DNA of 64,000 bases from Bradyrhizobium diazoefficiens (GTDB lineage: Bacteria > Pseudomonadota > Alphaproteobacteria > Rhizobiales > Xanthobacteraceae), in the NCBI RefSeq assembly GCF_016616235.1, contig NZ_CP067100.1, positions 7,437,001 through 7,501,000 on the forward strand, written 5' to 3'. The notes under the pieces are model-generated. The model saw only the letters and a program-made list of their open reading frames with translations, was not told the DNA's origin and did not search any database. A program made the translations under genes and the position numbers. This document shows, piece after piece, positions 51,804-60,874 of this stretch (positions are counted from its first letter, which is position 1; the number at the start of each line of letters is the position of its first letter).

Positions 51804-52349
51804 ATGCGCCTAAAACTCCTTTCGCCTGGCGAAATGAACGAGAGCCAGCGGCAGACCTATGACGAGTCGATTGCGGGCAAGCGCGGCAAGCCGCCGGCGC
51901 CGATGATGGCCTGGCTCAACAGCCCCGACATGGCCCGGCACGCCACGCGGCTCGGCGAAGTGCTGCGCTACGACACGATCTTCCCGGCAAAGCTCTCGGA
52001 GATCGCAATCCTGGTGACGGCGCGGCACTGGACTGCGCACTACGAATGGTATGCGCATAAGCGCCTCGCGATCGCCGGCGGCATGGATCCGAAAATCATC
52101 GACGCGATTCGCGACCGCCGCACGCCCGAGTTCGACGATCCCAAGGGGAAGATGATCTACGATCTCGCGAGGTCGCTGCACGAGGGCCACGGCGTCGAGA
52201 AGGGGCTCTATGACGAGGCAGTGAAGCTGCTCAGCGAGCGCGGCGTGGTCGAGGTGATCGGGCTGTGCGGTTACTACACGATGGTGTCGATGACGCTGAA
52301 CACGTTCGAGTTCGAGCTGCCCGAGGGCGAGGCACGGGAGCTGTCATAG
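51804..52349 (+). CDS. Carboxymuconolactone-decarboxylase-family protein lacking the Cys pair
   Basis: 181 residues, all-helical CMD fold (LGEVLRYDTIFPAKLSEIAI, LVTARHWTAHYEWYAHKRLA). The redox CxxC of AhpD-type members is absent and only one Cys remains, so peroxidase activity is unlikely; a decarboxylase or hydrolase-like role is possible. Divergent from the acyl-CoA dehydrogenase pair and 90 bp before a VOC-family gene on the same strand. The reaction is not predictable. Confidence 0.75.
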   Translation: MRLKLLSPGEMNESQRQTYDESIAGKRGKPPAPMMAWLNSPDMARHATRLGEVLRYDTIFPAKLSEIAILVTARHWTAHYEWYAHKRLAIAGGMDPKIIDAIRDRRTPEFDDPKGKMIYDLARSLHEGHGVEKGLYDEAVKLLSERGVVEVIGLCGYYTMVSMTLNTFEFELPEGEARELS

Positions 52350-52439
52350 TTTCGCATCTGGAAACGATGGGTTTCGGAATGGGCCGGTAGCGCCGTTCCG
52401 AAGCCGGACTTAAGTGGAGTTCAGAAACGGAGCAGTCAC

Positions 52440-52934
52440 ATGTCGCAAACATCCGCCGTTGTCGCCGGCACCAGGATCGGCCACGTCCATCTCAAGGTCG
52501 CCGATCTCGATCGCGCGCTCGGCTTCTATTGCGGCGTGCTCGGCTTCGAGCTGATGCAGCGGATGGGCTCGGGCGCGGCGTTCATCTCGGCCGGCGGCTA
52601 TCATCATCACATCGGGCTCAACACCTGGGAGAGCAAGGGCGGCTCGCCACCGCCACCGGGCACCACCGGATTGTTTCACACCGCGATCCTCTATCCGACG
52701 CGCCCTGCACTGGCGGACGCGCTGCATCGCGTGCTCTCCGCCGGCATCGCGCTGGATGGCGCCAGCGACCACGGCGTCAGCGAGGCGCTGTACTTGCGCG
52801 ATCCGGATCAGAACGGCGTGGAGCTGTATTGGGACAGACCGCGGGAGCAATGGCCGTTCGGGCCGGATGGGAAGCTGGCGATGTTCACGAAGCGGCTGGA
52901 TGTGGATGGGCTGCTGAAGCAGCGGGAGGGGTGA
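52440..52934 (+). CDS. VOC-family protein (glyoxalase/extradiol dioxygenase type)
   Basis: 164 residues, two beta-alpha-beta-beta-beta modules. Likely metal ligands: His15 (GHVHLKVADLDRALGFY, first or second His), His78-region LFHTAILYP and Glu near 127 in GVELYWDRP. Close in form to single-domain catechol-2,3-dioxygenase-like proteins (CatE). GGAG lies 7 nt upstream of the ATG. The substrate is unknown; location beside acyl-CoA dehydrogenases and a CMD protein hints at an aromatic or cyclic catabolic set. Confidence 0.75.
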   Translation: MSQTSAVVAGTRIGHVHLKVADLDRALGFYCGVLGFELMQRMGSGAAFISAGGYHHHIGLNTWESKGGSPPPPGTTGLFHTAILYPTRPALADALHRVLSAGIALDGASDHGVSEALYLRDPDQNGVELYWDRPREQWPFGPDGKLAMFTKRLDVDGLLKQREG

Positions 52935-52948
52935 ACTCCGCTCTCTCC

Positions 52949-53037
52949 CCGTCATTGCGAGCGAAGCGAAGCAATCCAGATTTTCTCCACAGCGGCAGTC
53001 TGGATTGCTTCGTCGCAAGGGCTCCTCGCAATGACGG
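52949..53037. repeat. GTCATTGCGAG-type inverted repeat
   Basis: GTCATTGCGAGCGAAGCGAA (52952-52971) with GCAATCCAG, and the inverted CTGGATTGCTTCGTCG and CTCCTCGCAATGACGG ending about 53037. Same family as 48904-48989. It lies between convergent genes. Confidence 0.8.
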
Positions 53038-53059
53038 AGTATGTTTAAGCGTCGCGCAC

Positions 53060-54295
53060 CTACGACGTCTTCGCGCGCGGCCTTCCCCGCATCATGATCA
53101 GCGCGGCCGCCGCCACCTCCAATGCGATGCAGAGATAGAACGGCAGTGAATAACCGCCGGACCAATCGCGCAAGGCCCCGACCACACCCGGGCCGAACGC
53201 GTAGGTCACCTGGTTGATTGCGGTGTTGAGGCTGATCAGCACGCCGAACGAGGCGCTGTCGAATTCCTGCTGCACGATCAGCGACGGCAGCGTGATGAGA
53301 TTGCCGACCGAGAAGCCGAACACTGCGCAGGCCGCGATCAGCACATAGTCGTTGTGCAGGTTGATGACGGCGCATAGCGCCGCCGCCTGGCTGAGGAACG
53401 ACAGCGCCGACGCCAGCCGCTGGTTGAGGCGATCAATCACCAGCGAGAACAGCACCCGGCCGACCACGGCCATCGCCGTCAGCACCGCGACCGCAACAGC
53501 GGCGCGCTCGCGGCCGATCACGGGATCGAGGAACGAGATCAGGTGCACGATGAAGCCGACCTGCGCGAACAGCACCAGCGCGAACGCAATCGTCACCGTG
53601 AGGAAGCCGACGTCGCGTAGCGCCCAGCTGCGGATCTCAGTCGACGATTGCGGCTTCGCTTTCGCCGCCGTCCGGCCGCCATGAAGATCGGGCGGCCGGC
53701 CGACGACGAGGAGGATCACCGGCACGAGCAGCACCAGCATCGCGCCGGCCGCGGCGTACATCGCGTTGGCAAAACCGATATGGCCGATCAATGTCACCAG
53801 CAAGGGCACGCCGACGATGCCGCCAAAACTGGCGCCGTTCAGCGCCAGGCTGATCGCCATGCCGCGCTTGTGGTCGAACCACAGGCTGATGATGTTGGTG
53901 ATCAGGGCAAGGCTGGTGCCGGCCCAACCGAAGGCGAGCACCGCATTGGCGAGATAAAGCTGCCAGGGCTCGCGCACGGCGCCGATCGCAACCGCCGCGG
54001 CCGACATCGCCAGCGTTCCTGCAATCAGACCGAACCGCGGCCCATATTTCCTGACGGCCTCGCCGACGAAGACGACCAGCACTGCGCCGAACAGGTAGAA
54101 GAACGTCGTGGCCGAGGAGATCAGCGAGGCCGACCAGCCGTGGGCGCGCTGGAGCTCGGCGACGTAGACGCTCTGGCCGTAGAAGCCGAGCCCCCAGCCG
54201 AAGGTCGCGAGCAGGAAGCAGACCGCGACGATGCGCCAGCCTTCGTAGCGGAAGGAGGATTCGTCGATCCGGGGCGGTTGAGGATTATCGAGCAT
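53060..54295 (-). CDS. MFS transporter (monocarboxylate/oxalate-formate-antiporter-like)
   Basis: 411 residues, twelve predicted helices. SFRYEGWRIVAVCFLLATFG with GWGLGFYGQSVYVAELQ at the start and the loop VGEAVRKYGPRFGLIAG between helices 2 and 3 fit the monocarboxylate-type MFS subfamily. ATG at 54295 with AGGTGG upstream. Neighbouring genes do not fix the substrate; an organic acid is likely. Confidence 0.8.
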   Translation of the reverse strand: MLDNPQPPRIDESSFRYEGWRIVAVCFLLATFGWGLGFYGQSVYVAELQRAHGWSASLISSATTFFYLFGAVLVVFVGEAVRKYGPRFGLIAGTLAMSAAAVAIGAVREPWQLYLANAVLAFGWAGTSLALITNIISLWFDHKRGMAISLALNGASFGGIVGVPLLVTLIGHIGFANAMYAAAGAMLVLLVPVILLVVGRPPDLHGGRTAAKAKPQSSTEIRSWALRDVGFLTVTIAFALVLFAQVGFIVHLISFLDPVIGRERAAVAVAVLTAMAVVGRVLFSLVIDRLNQRLASALSFLSQAAALCAVINLHNDYVLIAACAVFGFSVGNLITLPSLIVQQEFDSASFGVLISLNTAINQVTYAFGPGVVGALRDWSGGYSLPFYLCIALEVAAAALIMMRGRPRAKTS

Positions 54296-54309
54296 GCCAC
54301 CTACTCCGT

Positions 54310-54425
54310 CATGCCCGGGCATAGCCGTCTGAAGGACGGCGTCGCTTCCGCTCGCCTATGCCGGGCATCCACGTTTTTCGATCCGCGCGCCTAAGACGTG
54401 AATGGCCGGGACAAGCCCGGCCATG
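54310..54425. repeat. CCCGGGCATAGCC / GGCCGGGACAAGCCCGGCC repeat pair
   Basis: GTCATGCCCGGGCATAGCCG (54309-54328) is mirrored by CTATGCCGGGCATCC (54356-54370), and GGCCGGGACAAGCCCGGCC (54404-54422) is a compact palindrome. Related to 49026-49130. The gap to 54506 shows nothing else. Confidence 0.7.
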
Positions 54426-54506
54426 AGGCATCAACTAATATCTCGCACCCAAAAATCACTTCGACCTGGATCGAAGCATCAACACTGCTGACAGGCTCCT
54501 GCCAGT

Positions 54507-55760
54507 TCAGATCGCATCCGGGAACTCGCCCATCGCCGCGTCCAGCCGCGCCTTGCGGCGGCGCGCCCTGGATGCCAGCGAGAGCACGGCAAGACCGAAC
54601 AGCACCGGCGGGAATACGACCATGTTGACCGCGGACCAGCCGTAATTAGCCAGCAGCTGGCCCGACGAGAACGAGCCGATCGCCATCATCCCGAACACCA
54701 GGAAATCGTTGAAGGCCTGCACCTTGTTGCGCTCCTGCGGACGGTGCGTCTCCAGCACCAGCGCGGAGGCGCCGATGAAGGAGAAATTCCACCCCACACC
54801 CAGCACGATCAGCGTCGCCCAGAAGTGCATCGCGGTGATGCCGGAGAGGCCGATACCGGCCGCCCCCGCTTCCAGCAGCAGGCCGGCGGCGACGATCACG
54901 GGCGCGCCGAAACGGGCGATCAACGCGCCGGTGAAGAAGCTCGGGCCGTACATGGCGACGATGTGCCATTGAATGCCGAAATTGGAATCGGACACGCTAA
55001 GGCCGCACATCTTCATGGCGAGCGGCGCCGAGGTCATGACGAGATTCATCATGGGATAAGAGATGACGCCGCACAGCGCCGCCGCGACGAAGCGGGGCTG
55101 GCTGACGATCTCGAGCAGCGGCCGGCCGCCATGGAGATCGGCCGGCGCGGGCTTCGGCATATCGACGCCGGCGACGATGCCCATCGCGACCAGCGCGACG
55201 GCGGCCTGCACCAGGAAGCTGAAGGCGAACAGATAAGGCGACCAGACGTCCATGGTCCATTGCACGAGCTGCGGACCGAGCACACCGGCGAACACGCCGC
55301 CGGCCATCACCCAGGACACGGCTTTCGGCCGGTAGGCGGCGCTGGCGCCATCGGCCGCGGCGAAGCGATAGGATTGCGCGACCGCGCCGTAGAGGCCGCC
55401 GAGGAAGGTCGCGATGCAGAACAGCGCGAACGAGGCGTGCAGGATCGCGAACGAGCCGAGCAGACCGGTGAGCGCACCGAGACCCGTGCCGATCACGAAG
55501 GCCCAGCGGCGGCCGAAGCGGCGCGAGATCGCGCCGGTCGGCAAGGTGCCGGCCGCAAGCCCCAGCACATACATCGACAGCGGCACGGTCGCGAGCGACA
55601 TGTCCGGCGCCAGCGTCGCCCCGACGATCGAGCCGGTGGCGAAGATCACCGCCGAGTTGGCCCCGGTCAGCGCCTGCGCCGCGGCAAGGCGCACCACATT
55701 GGCACGCGCGCGGGCGTCGTCGGCGATCTCATTGACTGTCGTCACGTCCAGCATCGGCAT
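54507..55760 (-). CDS. MFS transporter, drug/metabolite efflux type
   Basis: 417 residues, twelve helices. The helix 2-3 loop GAISRRFGRRWAFVIGTGLG is the MFS signature. The fold is typical of YfmO/EmrD-like exporters. It lies on the same strand as the first MFS gene but 211 bp away with repeats between them, so a common transcript is uncertain. Substrate unknown. Confidence 0.8.
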   Translation of the reverse strand: MPMLDVTTVNEIADDARARANVVRLAAAQALTGANSAVIFATGSIVGATLAPDMSLATVPLSMYVLGLAAGTLPTGAISRRFGRRWAFVIGTGLGALTGLLGSFAILHASFALFCIATFLGGLYGAVAQSYRFAAADGASAAYRPKAVSWVMAGGVFAGVLGPQLVQWTMDVWSPYLFAFSFLVQAAVALVAMGIVAGVDMPKPAPADLHGGRPLLEIVSQPRFVAAALCGVISYPMMNLVMTSAPLAMKMCGLSVSDSNFGIQWHIVAMYGPSFFTGALIARFGAPVIVAAGLLLEAGAAGIGLSGITAMHFWATLIVLGVGWNFSFIGASALVLETHRPQERNKVQAFNDFLVFGMMAIGSFSSGQLLANYGWSAVNMVVFPPVLFGLAVLSLASRARRRKARLDAAMGEFPDAI

Positions 55761-55962
55761 TTCCGCCCAGGGGCACTAAAGGGTCTCGTTGATTCCCGGC
55801 ACTATGGAGGGGCGCGGGAGGCCGGGCAACCGGCGCAAACGGGCGCGGGCCATGCCTCCGACGCAATCACGCCGATGACACGGGAACGTGCCCTTGACGG
55901 CTTGCGTTCGATCAAATCCTATCCGCCGCGAATCTTGGGAGTTTCTCTTGGGAGTTTCGTTC

Positions 55963-58029
55963 ATGTCCGTCGACGACAGGCCCACGCTCAGCGCTCCCGA
56001 CGACGATCCCTGGCTCTGGGTGGAGGAGATCGAAGGCAAGCAAGCGCTCGATTTCGTCGCGCGGCAGAACGAGCTCACGCTCGCAGCGTTCGGCGGGGCG
56101 GCCTTCGCGCACGACCGCGACATCCTCGCGGCGATCTACGATCGTCCCGACAACATTCCCTATGTGGGACGTCGCGGCGATCATCTCTACAATCTCTGGA
56201 AGGACGCAGGGCATCCGCGCGGACTGTGGCGGCGCACGACACTTGCGGAGTTTCGCAAACCCGCGCCGGCCTGGGAGACCCTGCTCGACATCGACGAGCT
56301 CGCTGCGAGCGAGGGCGAGGATTGGCTGCTGAACTGGATCAGCTCGAGTCCGAAGCACCAGCATGTCATCCTGAGCCTGTCGCGCGGCGGCAGCGATGCC
56401 GTGACCCTGCGCGAGTTCGACATCGGTACGAAGAGTTTCGTCGCCGACGGCTTCACTCTGCCGGAGGCCAAGGGCAGCGTCGACTGGCTGGACACAGATA
56501 CGCTGGTGCTCTCCAGCGCCTATGGCGCGGACAAGGCGACAACGTCAGGCTATGCCAGAACGATCCGGCTGTGGCGGCGCGGCCAGCCGGTCGAGCAGGC
56601 CGAGGTGATCTTCGAGACCGCGGCCGACCGGATGCGCGTTTATTGCGGCGTCGACGACACCGGTCTGGAGCCGCGCGCCTGGATTGTCGATCAGGTCGAC
56701 TTCTTCAATTTCGCGATCTGGCTTCGCGACGCGGCCGGCGTGCTCACGAAGCTGGATCTGCCGACCGGCATCTGGATGCAGGCACACGGCGACTGGTTTG
56801 CCATCAAGCTGCGGCAGCCCTGGACCGTTGCAGGACGGACGTTCGCAGCAGACAGCGTGCTCGGCATCTCGCTCTCGGCCTTCCTCGCAGGCGATCGTGA
56901 TTTCACCGTGCTGTTCGAGCCCGGCCCGCGCCGTGCGCTGCAGGGCCTGTTCTGGACGGCGGGCAGGCTCGTGCTTCCGATCCTCGATGAATTGCGACCG
57001 GTGCATGAGGTCTGCACGCCGTCGCCGACCGGCTGGGCCCGCGCGACGCTGCGGGGGCTTCCCACGATCGGTGTGGTCGACGTCTGGCGCCTCGATCATC
57101 ATGAATCCGCAAGCAATGGCGATTTGCTCGCCAATGTGCAGGATCCGCTCACACCGCCCTCGCTGCTCCTGATCGAGCGCGGCGTGGAAAGTCCCGTTGT
57201 GCTGAAGCAGGCGCCGAGGACGTTCACCGCCGATGGTCTCGTGGTGACGCAGCACGAGGCGATCTCGATCGACGGCGAGCGCATTCCCTATGTGCAGACG
57301 GGTCCCGCGACCGAGACCGGCGATGCGCCGGTCTATATGAGCGCCTATGGCGGCTTCGGCCATTCGGTTAAGCCGTACTACAACGCCTCGCTCGGCAAGC
57401 TGTGGCTGGAGCGCGGCGGCACCGTTGTGCAGGCGAATTTGCGCGGCGGCGGCGAGTTCGGCACGCGCTGGCACGATGCCGGCCGGCTCGCCGGCAAGAA
57501 GCTGTCGCACGACGATTTCGCCGCCGTCGCCGCCGATCTCGTCCGCCGCGGCGTGACCCGCGCAAAGCGCATCGCCGCGCAGGGCGGATCGAACGGCGGC
57601 ATTCTCATCACCAACATGCTGGTGCGTTACCCCGAGCGCTTCGGCGCGCTGTTCTGCACCATCCCGCTGATCGACATGCGCCGCTACACAAAACTGGTCG
57701 CGGGCGCGAGCTGGATCGCCGAATACGGCGACCCCGACAAGCCCGAAGAGTGGGAGTGGCTGAAGACGTATTCGGCCTATCACAACGTCAAGCCCGGCCA
57801 GTCCTACCCGCCGATCCTGATCGCCACCACACGGCGCGACGACCGCGTCCATCCCGGCCACGCGCGCAAGATGGCGGCAAAGCTCCAGGCGATGGGCTAT
57901 GAAGCCTGGTTCTACGAACCCGAAGCCGGCGGCCACGGCTACGGCAAGGACAACAAGGAGCGGGCGGGGTTTGAGGTGCTGGGTTTTCGATTCTTGAAGG
58001 AGAAGATCGGGTGGAAGGACGAGAGGTGA
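55963..58029 (+). CDS. Prolyl-oligopeptidase-family serine peptidase (S9)
   Basis: 688 residues. N-terminal seven-bladed propeller domain (about 70-400), C-terminal alpha/beta hydrolase with Ser543 in QGGSNGG, Asp626 or 627 in RRDDRVHPGH and His658 in GGHGYG. Lacks a signal peptide, so it acts in the cytoplasm on short peptides. The ATG at 55963 has GGGAG upstream; in-frame codons before it show no family similarity. Convergent with nothing; the downstream gap leads into an interrupted repeat and IS. Confidence 0.85.
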   Translation: MSVDDRPTLSAPDDDPWLWVEEIEGKQALDFVARQNELTLAAFGGAAFAHDRDILAAIYDRPDNIPYVGRRGDHLYNLWKDAGHPRGLWRRTTLAEFRKPAPAWETLLDIDELAASEGEDWLLNWISSSPKHQHVILSLSRGGSDAVTLREFDIGTKSFVADGFTLPEAKGSVDWLDTDTLVLSSAYGADKATTSGYARTIRLWRRGQPVEQAEVIFETAADRMRVYCGVDDTGLEPRAWIVDQVDFFNFAIWLRDAAGVLTKLDLPTGIWMQAHGDWFAIKLRQPWTVAGRTFAADSVLGISLSAFLAGDRDFTVLFEPGPRRALQGLFWTAGRLVLPILDELRPVHEVCTPSPTGWARATLRGLPTIGVVDVWRLDHHESASNGDLLANVQDPLTPPSLLLIERGVESPVVLKQAPRTFTADGLVVTQHEAISIDGERIPYVQTGPATETGDAPVYMSAYGGFGHSVKPYYNASLGKLWLERGGTVVQANLRGGGEFGTRWHDAGRLAGKKLSHDDFAAVAADLVRRGVTRAKRIAAQGGSNGGILITNMLVRYPERFGALFCTIPLIDMRRYTKLVAGASWIAEYGDPDKPEEWEWLKTYSAYHNVKPGQSYPPILIATTRRDDRVHPGHARKMAAKLQAMGYEAWFYEPEAGGHGYGKDNKERAGFEVLGFRFLKEKIGWKDER

Positions 58030-58069
58030 CGGCCGCTTGGTTGAATCAGCATCAGCGGTGCTGGTGATG

Positions 58070-58173
58070 CACCTCTCCCGCTTGCGGGAGAGGTCGCGGC
58101 GCGAAGCGACGCGGGTGAGGGCTTTCTCCTCTTGGGGATTGTCCCGATGCGGACGCACCCTCTCCCCAGCCCT
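58070..58173. repeat. Palindromic repeat split by the third IS
   Basis: The 5' part (CCTCTCCCGCTTGCGGGAGA at 58072-58091, then CGCGGGTGAGGGCTTTCTCC) ends at 58173; the missing CCCTCCCCCGCAAGCGGGGG arm resumes beyond the IS at about 59540-59564. The element was whole before insertion. Confidence 0.85.
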
Positions 58174-59532
58174 CATAGGCGCTAGGTTTAGCTCTGGACA
58201 CGAAGAATCTCGATATGATTCAAACTTGGGATGAAGATTCGTCCTGAGATTCTGGATCATTGGCCGGAGGTGAGTGCGCGACTTCCGGGAGGCTTCGACC
58301 TGGAAGCCACGGCGCGGTTACGCGGAGCCTTTACCCGGGCGCGGGAGATTAAGAACGCCGAGACGCTGTTGCGGTTGGCGCTTGCCTATGGCGGCTTGGG
58401 CATGTCGCTGCGTGAGACGTGTGTGTGGGCGGAAGCCGGCGGCATCGTCCGTTTGTCCGATCCATCACTGCTCGATCGGCTGTGTAAAGCCGCGCCCTGG
58501 CTTGGTGACATTGTGGCTGCGCTGATCGCCGAACAGGCCAAAATGACGGCGGGGAGCTGGGTTGGGTATCGCCTGCGTGCACTCGACGGAACCTCGATCT
58601 GCGAACCGGGAGCTGACCGTACGACGTGGCGGCTGCACGTCGGCTACGATCTGGCAACGGGTCAGGTTGATCAGCTTGAGCTAACCGACGTGCATGGCGC
58701 GGAGAATCTTCAGCGCCTCACCTACGCACACGGCGATATCGTGCTGGGCGACCGCTATTATGCGAGGCCGCGCGATCTGCGGCCGGTGATCGAAGCCGGT
58801 GCAGACTTCATCGTGCGGACTGGCTGGAACTCGTTGCGCCTGTTGCAGGCCAATGGCGAGCCCTTTGATCTGTTTGCCGCTCTCGCGGCTCAGTCGGAAC
58901 AGGAAAGCGAGCTGCAAGTTCGCGTCCACGAGGGCCAGACAAAGACTCCACCGCCGGAGCCGCTGATCCTGCGCCTCGTCGTGCGACGCAAGCCGCCGGA
59001 GCAGGCCGAAACCGAGCGAAAGCGCCTGCTCAAGGATGCCAAGAAGCGCGGCAAGCAACCCGATCCACGCAGTCTCGAGGCGGCGAAGTACATTCTTCTC
59101 CTTACCTCGCTGCCAGTCGCCACCTTCCCACCGGCCGATGTCCTCGCCCTCTATCGCTTCCGCTGGCAGATCGAGCTGGCATTCAAGCGGTTCAAGAGCT
59201 TAGCCGGGCTCGACATGCTGCCAGCCAAGAAGCCTGAACTTGCGCGGGCGTGGATCTACGCCAGACTGATCGTCGCCATCATCGCTGAACAGATCGCCGG
59301 GCAAGTCCCGGACTCTTTCCCCTCTGAGTTCGGAACCACCACAAGCAAGCCCATCGCGTTGGCGCCTCATGAAGATCGCCCTGGCGACCGTTCGTGCCGC
59401 CATTCGTGGACCACTTCTCTGGCAGGCTTTCTGTAATCTCTTCACCCGAGCCCGCCGGCACTTCTGCGAACCGCCACGCCGGCGCAGAAAACAATGCGAC
59501 TATCTACACAAACGCATAACCTAGCGCCCATG
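58174..59532 (+). mobile_element. IS4-family insertion sequence with 11-bp target duplication, copy C
   Basis: 1359 bp. Terminal inverted repeats CATAGGCGCTAGGTT (58174-58188) and its complement at 59518-59532 match at 14 of 15 positions. The direct repeat TCCCCAGCCCT flanks it at 58163-58173 and 59533-59543. An 11-bp duplication and the transposase type fit IS4. It is not related in sequence to copies A and B beyond family level. Confidence 0.9.
58231..59524 (+). pseudogene. IS4-family transposase with a C-terminal frameshift
   Basis: The first frame encodes 401 residues with the YREK signature intact (YRFRWQIELAFKRFKS) and DDE acids in ALDGTSICEP and GDRYYA. From about 59325-59360 the reading quality drops (EFGTTTSKPIALAPHED). 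In the +1 frame a typical IS4 tail (RWRLMKIALATVRAAIRG, PLLWQAF, ending KRIT) runs to a TAG at 59522-59524 inside the terminal repeat. A single-base indel near 59325-59355 therefore probably truncated the protein. The residual activity is unknown. Confidence 0.75.
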
Positions 59533-59582
59533 TCCCCAGCCCTCCCCCGCAAGCGGGGGAGGGAGCGCACTGCCTTCGTGGC

Positions 59583-60254
59583 CTAGCGCGCAAACACCAG
59601 CGTCAGATTGTTCGCAGGCATCTCGATCGTATCGACGAGCCTCAAGCCCACACCTCGTGCCAACGTCTCGACATCGCCGATGTCGCGCACGCCCCAGTCG
59701 GGATTGCCTTCGCGCAAGGACGTGTCGAACACGGCATTGCTCAGCGCGGTGTGCCTGCCGTCGCGCTTGAAGGGGCCGTAGAGAAACAGCTTGCCGTCGG
59801 CACGCAAATAGCGGCCGGCGCCGGCGAACAGGCCCTCGGCCACGTTCCAGGGCGCGATGTGGATGACATTGGCGCAGAACACGGCCGCAAAACTTGTCGG
59901 CGCCTGCCCGCTTTTCATCTCCGGACACCAGTCGGGATCGGTCAGATCGATCCGCAGCGGACTGCGGATGTTTTGCAGGCCCGAATGGACGCGCCAGGCC
60001 TCGATGCTCTTCAGATGCCGCTGGTTGAGGTCGCTCGGCCACCAGGTCAGGCCCGGCGTATGGCGGGCGAAATGGACCACATGCTGGCCGGTTCCGCTAC
60101 CGAGCTCGACCACATTGCCCGTCAGCCCTGCGAGATGCTTCTCCAGCGCCGCCCAGAGCGGCTCGTGATTGCGATGAAAGGCCGGCGCATCGAGCCGCCC
60201 ATCGGGCTCGATCCGTCCGCCATCCTTGCCAAATTCGACGACATAGTCAGCCAA
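59583..60254 (-). CDS. DUF938 SAM-dependent methyltransferase-like protein
   Basis: 223 residues from a TTG at 60254 with AGGGGA 6 nt upstream; longer readings lack support. RNHEPLWAALEKHL, the glycine-rich SAM motif VVELGSGTGQHVVHFA, PSDLNQRHLKSIEAWR and IHIAPWNVAEGLFAGA mark the DUF938 family. Target unknown. It is divergent from the sox operon across about 245 bp that presumably holds promoters for both. Confidence 0.78.
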   Translation of the reverse strand: MADYVVEFGKDGGRIEPDGRLDAPAFHRNHEPLWAALEKHLAGLTGNVVELGSGTGQHVVHFARHTPGLTWWPSDLNQRHLKSIEAWRVHSGLQNIRSPLRIDLTDPDWCPEMKSGQAPTSFAAVFCANVIHIAPWNVAEGLFAGAGRYLRADGKLFLYGPFKRDGRHTALSNAVFDTSLREGNPDWGVRDIGDVETLARGVGLRLVDTIEMPANNLTLVFAR

Positions 60255-60498
60255 GTCAGGTCCCCTTGAAAAACCGAGAACGCGATGAAAACAAGATGAG
60301 CGCCCGAACGCGCTCGAAATTGGAGGCCCGCGCCCCGGGCCGTATCTGCCGAACAAATAGTCTCAATGGTTGCAATGCGGAAGATATTAACTCCAATTTG
60401 TCGCATGCATAGTCTTGATTGTCAGGCGCGGCCCTTTGTGCTTTGGAACGCGTGTGTTTCGCGACGCGACCATCGACATAACGCCTTGGAATGACGTC

Positions 60499-60852
60499 TT
60501 GACCGCTCGTCCCCGGACGCCCGTCCTGTTCCTCCTGCTCGCCATTGGCGCCGGCCTCGCCGGCCCTGCGCGGGCGCAGTCCGCTGTCGCCGAGGGCCAG
60601 AAGCTGGCTTTCGACCGCGGCAAGGGCAATTGCCTGACCTGCCATGTCATCAAGGGCGGCGATCTGCCGGGAACGATCGGCCCGGAGCTGAAAGACCTCA
60701 AGTCGAAATACCCCGATCGCAACGAGCTGGTTGCGATCATCTTCGACGAGACCAGGCGCAACCCGCAGACCATGATGCCGCCGTTCGGCCGGAACCGGAT
60801 TTTGACCGAACAGGAGATCAGCGCGATCGTTGATTTCCTGCAAACGCTCTAA
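60499..60852 (+). CDS. soxX: SoxX, c-type cytochrome of the thiosulfate-oxidising Sox system
   Basis: 117 residues from a TTG at 60499 (GGAATG upstream), which gives a normal signal peptide (TPVLFLLLAIGAGLAGPARA); longer in-frame starts exist back to 60415. One haem site CLTCH (C45, C48, H49) and a Met ligand in TMMPPFG. SoxX pairs with SoxA to couple thiosulfate to the SoxY cysteine and passes electrons on to cytochrome c. First gene of soxXYZAKB. Confidence 0.88.
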   Translation: MTARPRTPVLFLLLAIGAGLAGPARAQSAVAEGQKLAFDRGKGNCLTCHVIKGGDLPGTIGPELKDLKSKYPDRNELVAIIFDETRRNPQTMMPPFGRNRILTEQEISAIVDFLQTL

Positions 60853-60874
60853 CGGCCGGCCAGGAGAATTTGAG

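Noticed and set aside
54744..56900. A 718-codon plus-strand frame
   Set aside because: It runs antisense to the MFS gene and then out of frame through the peptidase gene; composition is that of a shadow frame.
60415..60498. Extending soxX to the TTG at 60415
   Set aside because: The added residues precede a complete signal peptide and the codon has no ribosome site; the TTG at 60499 fits better.
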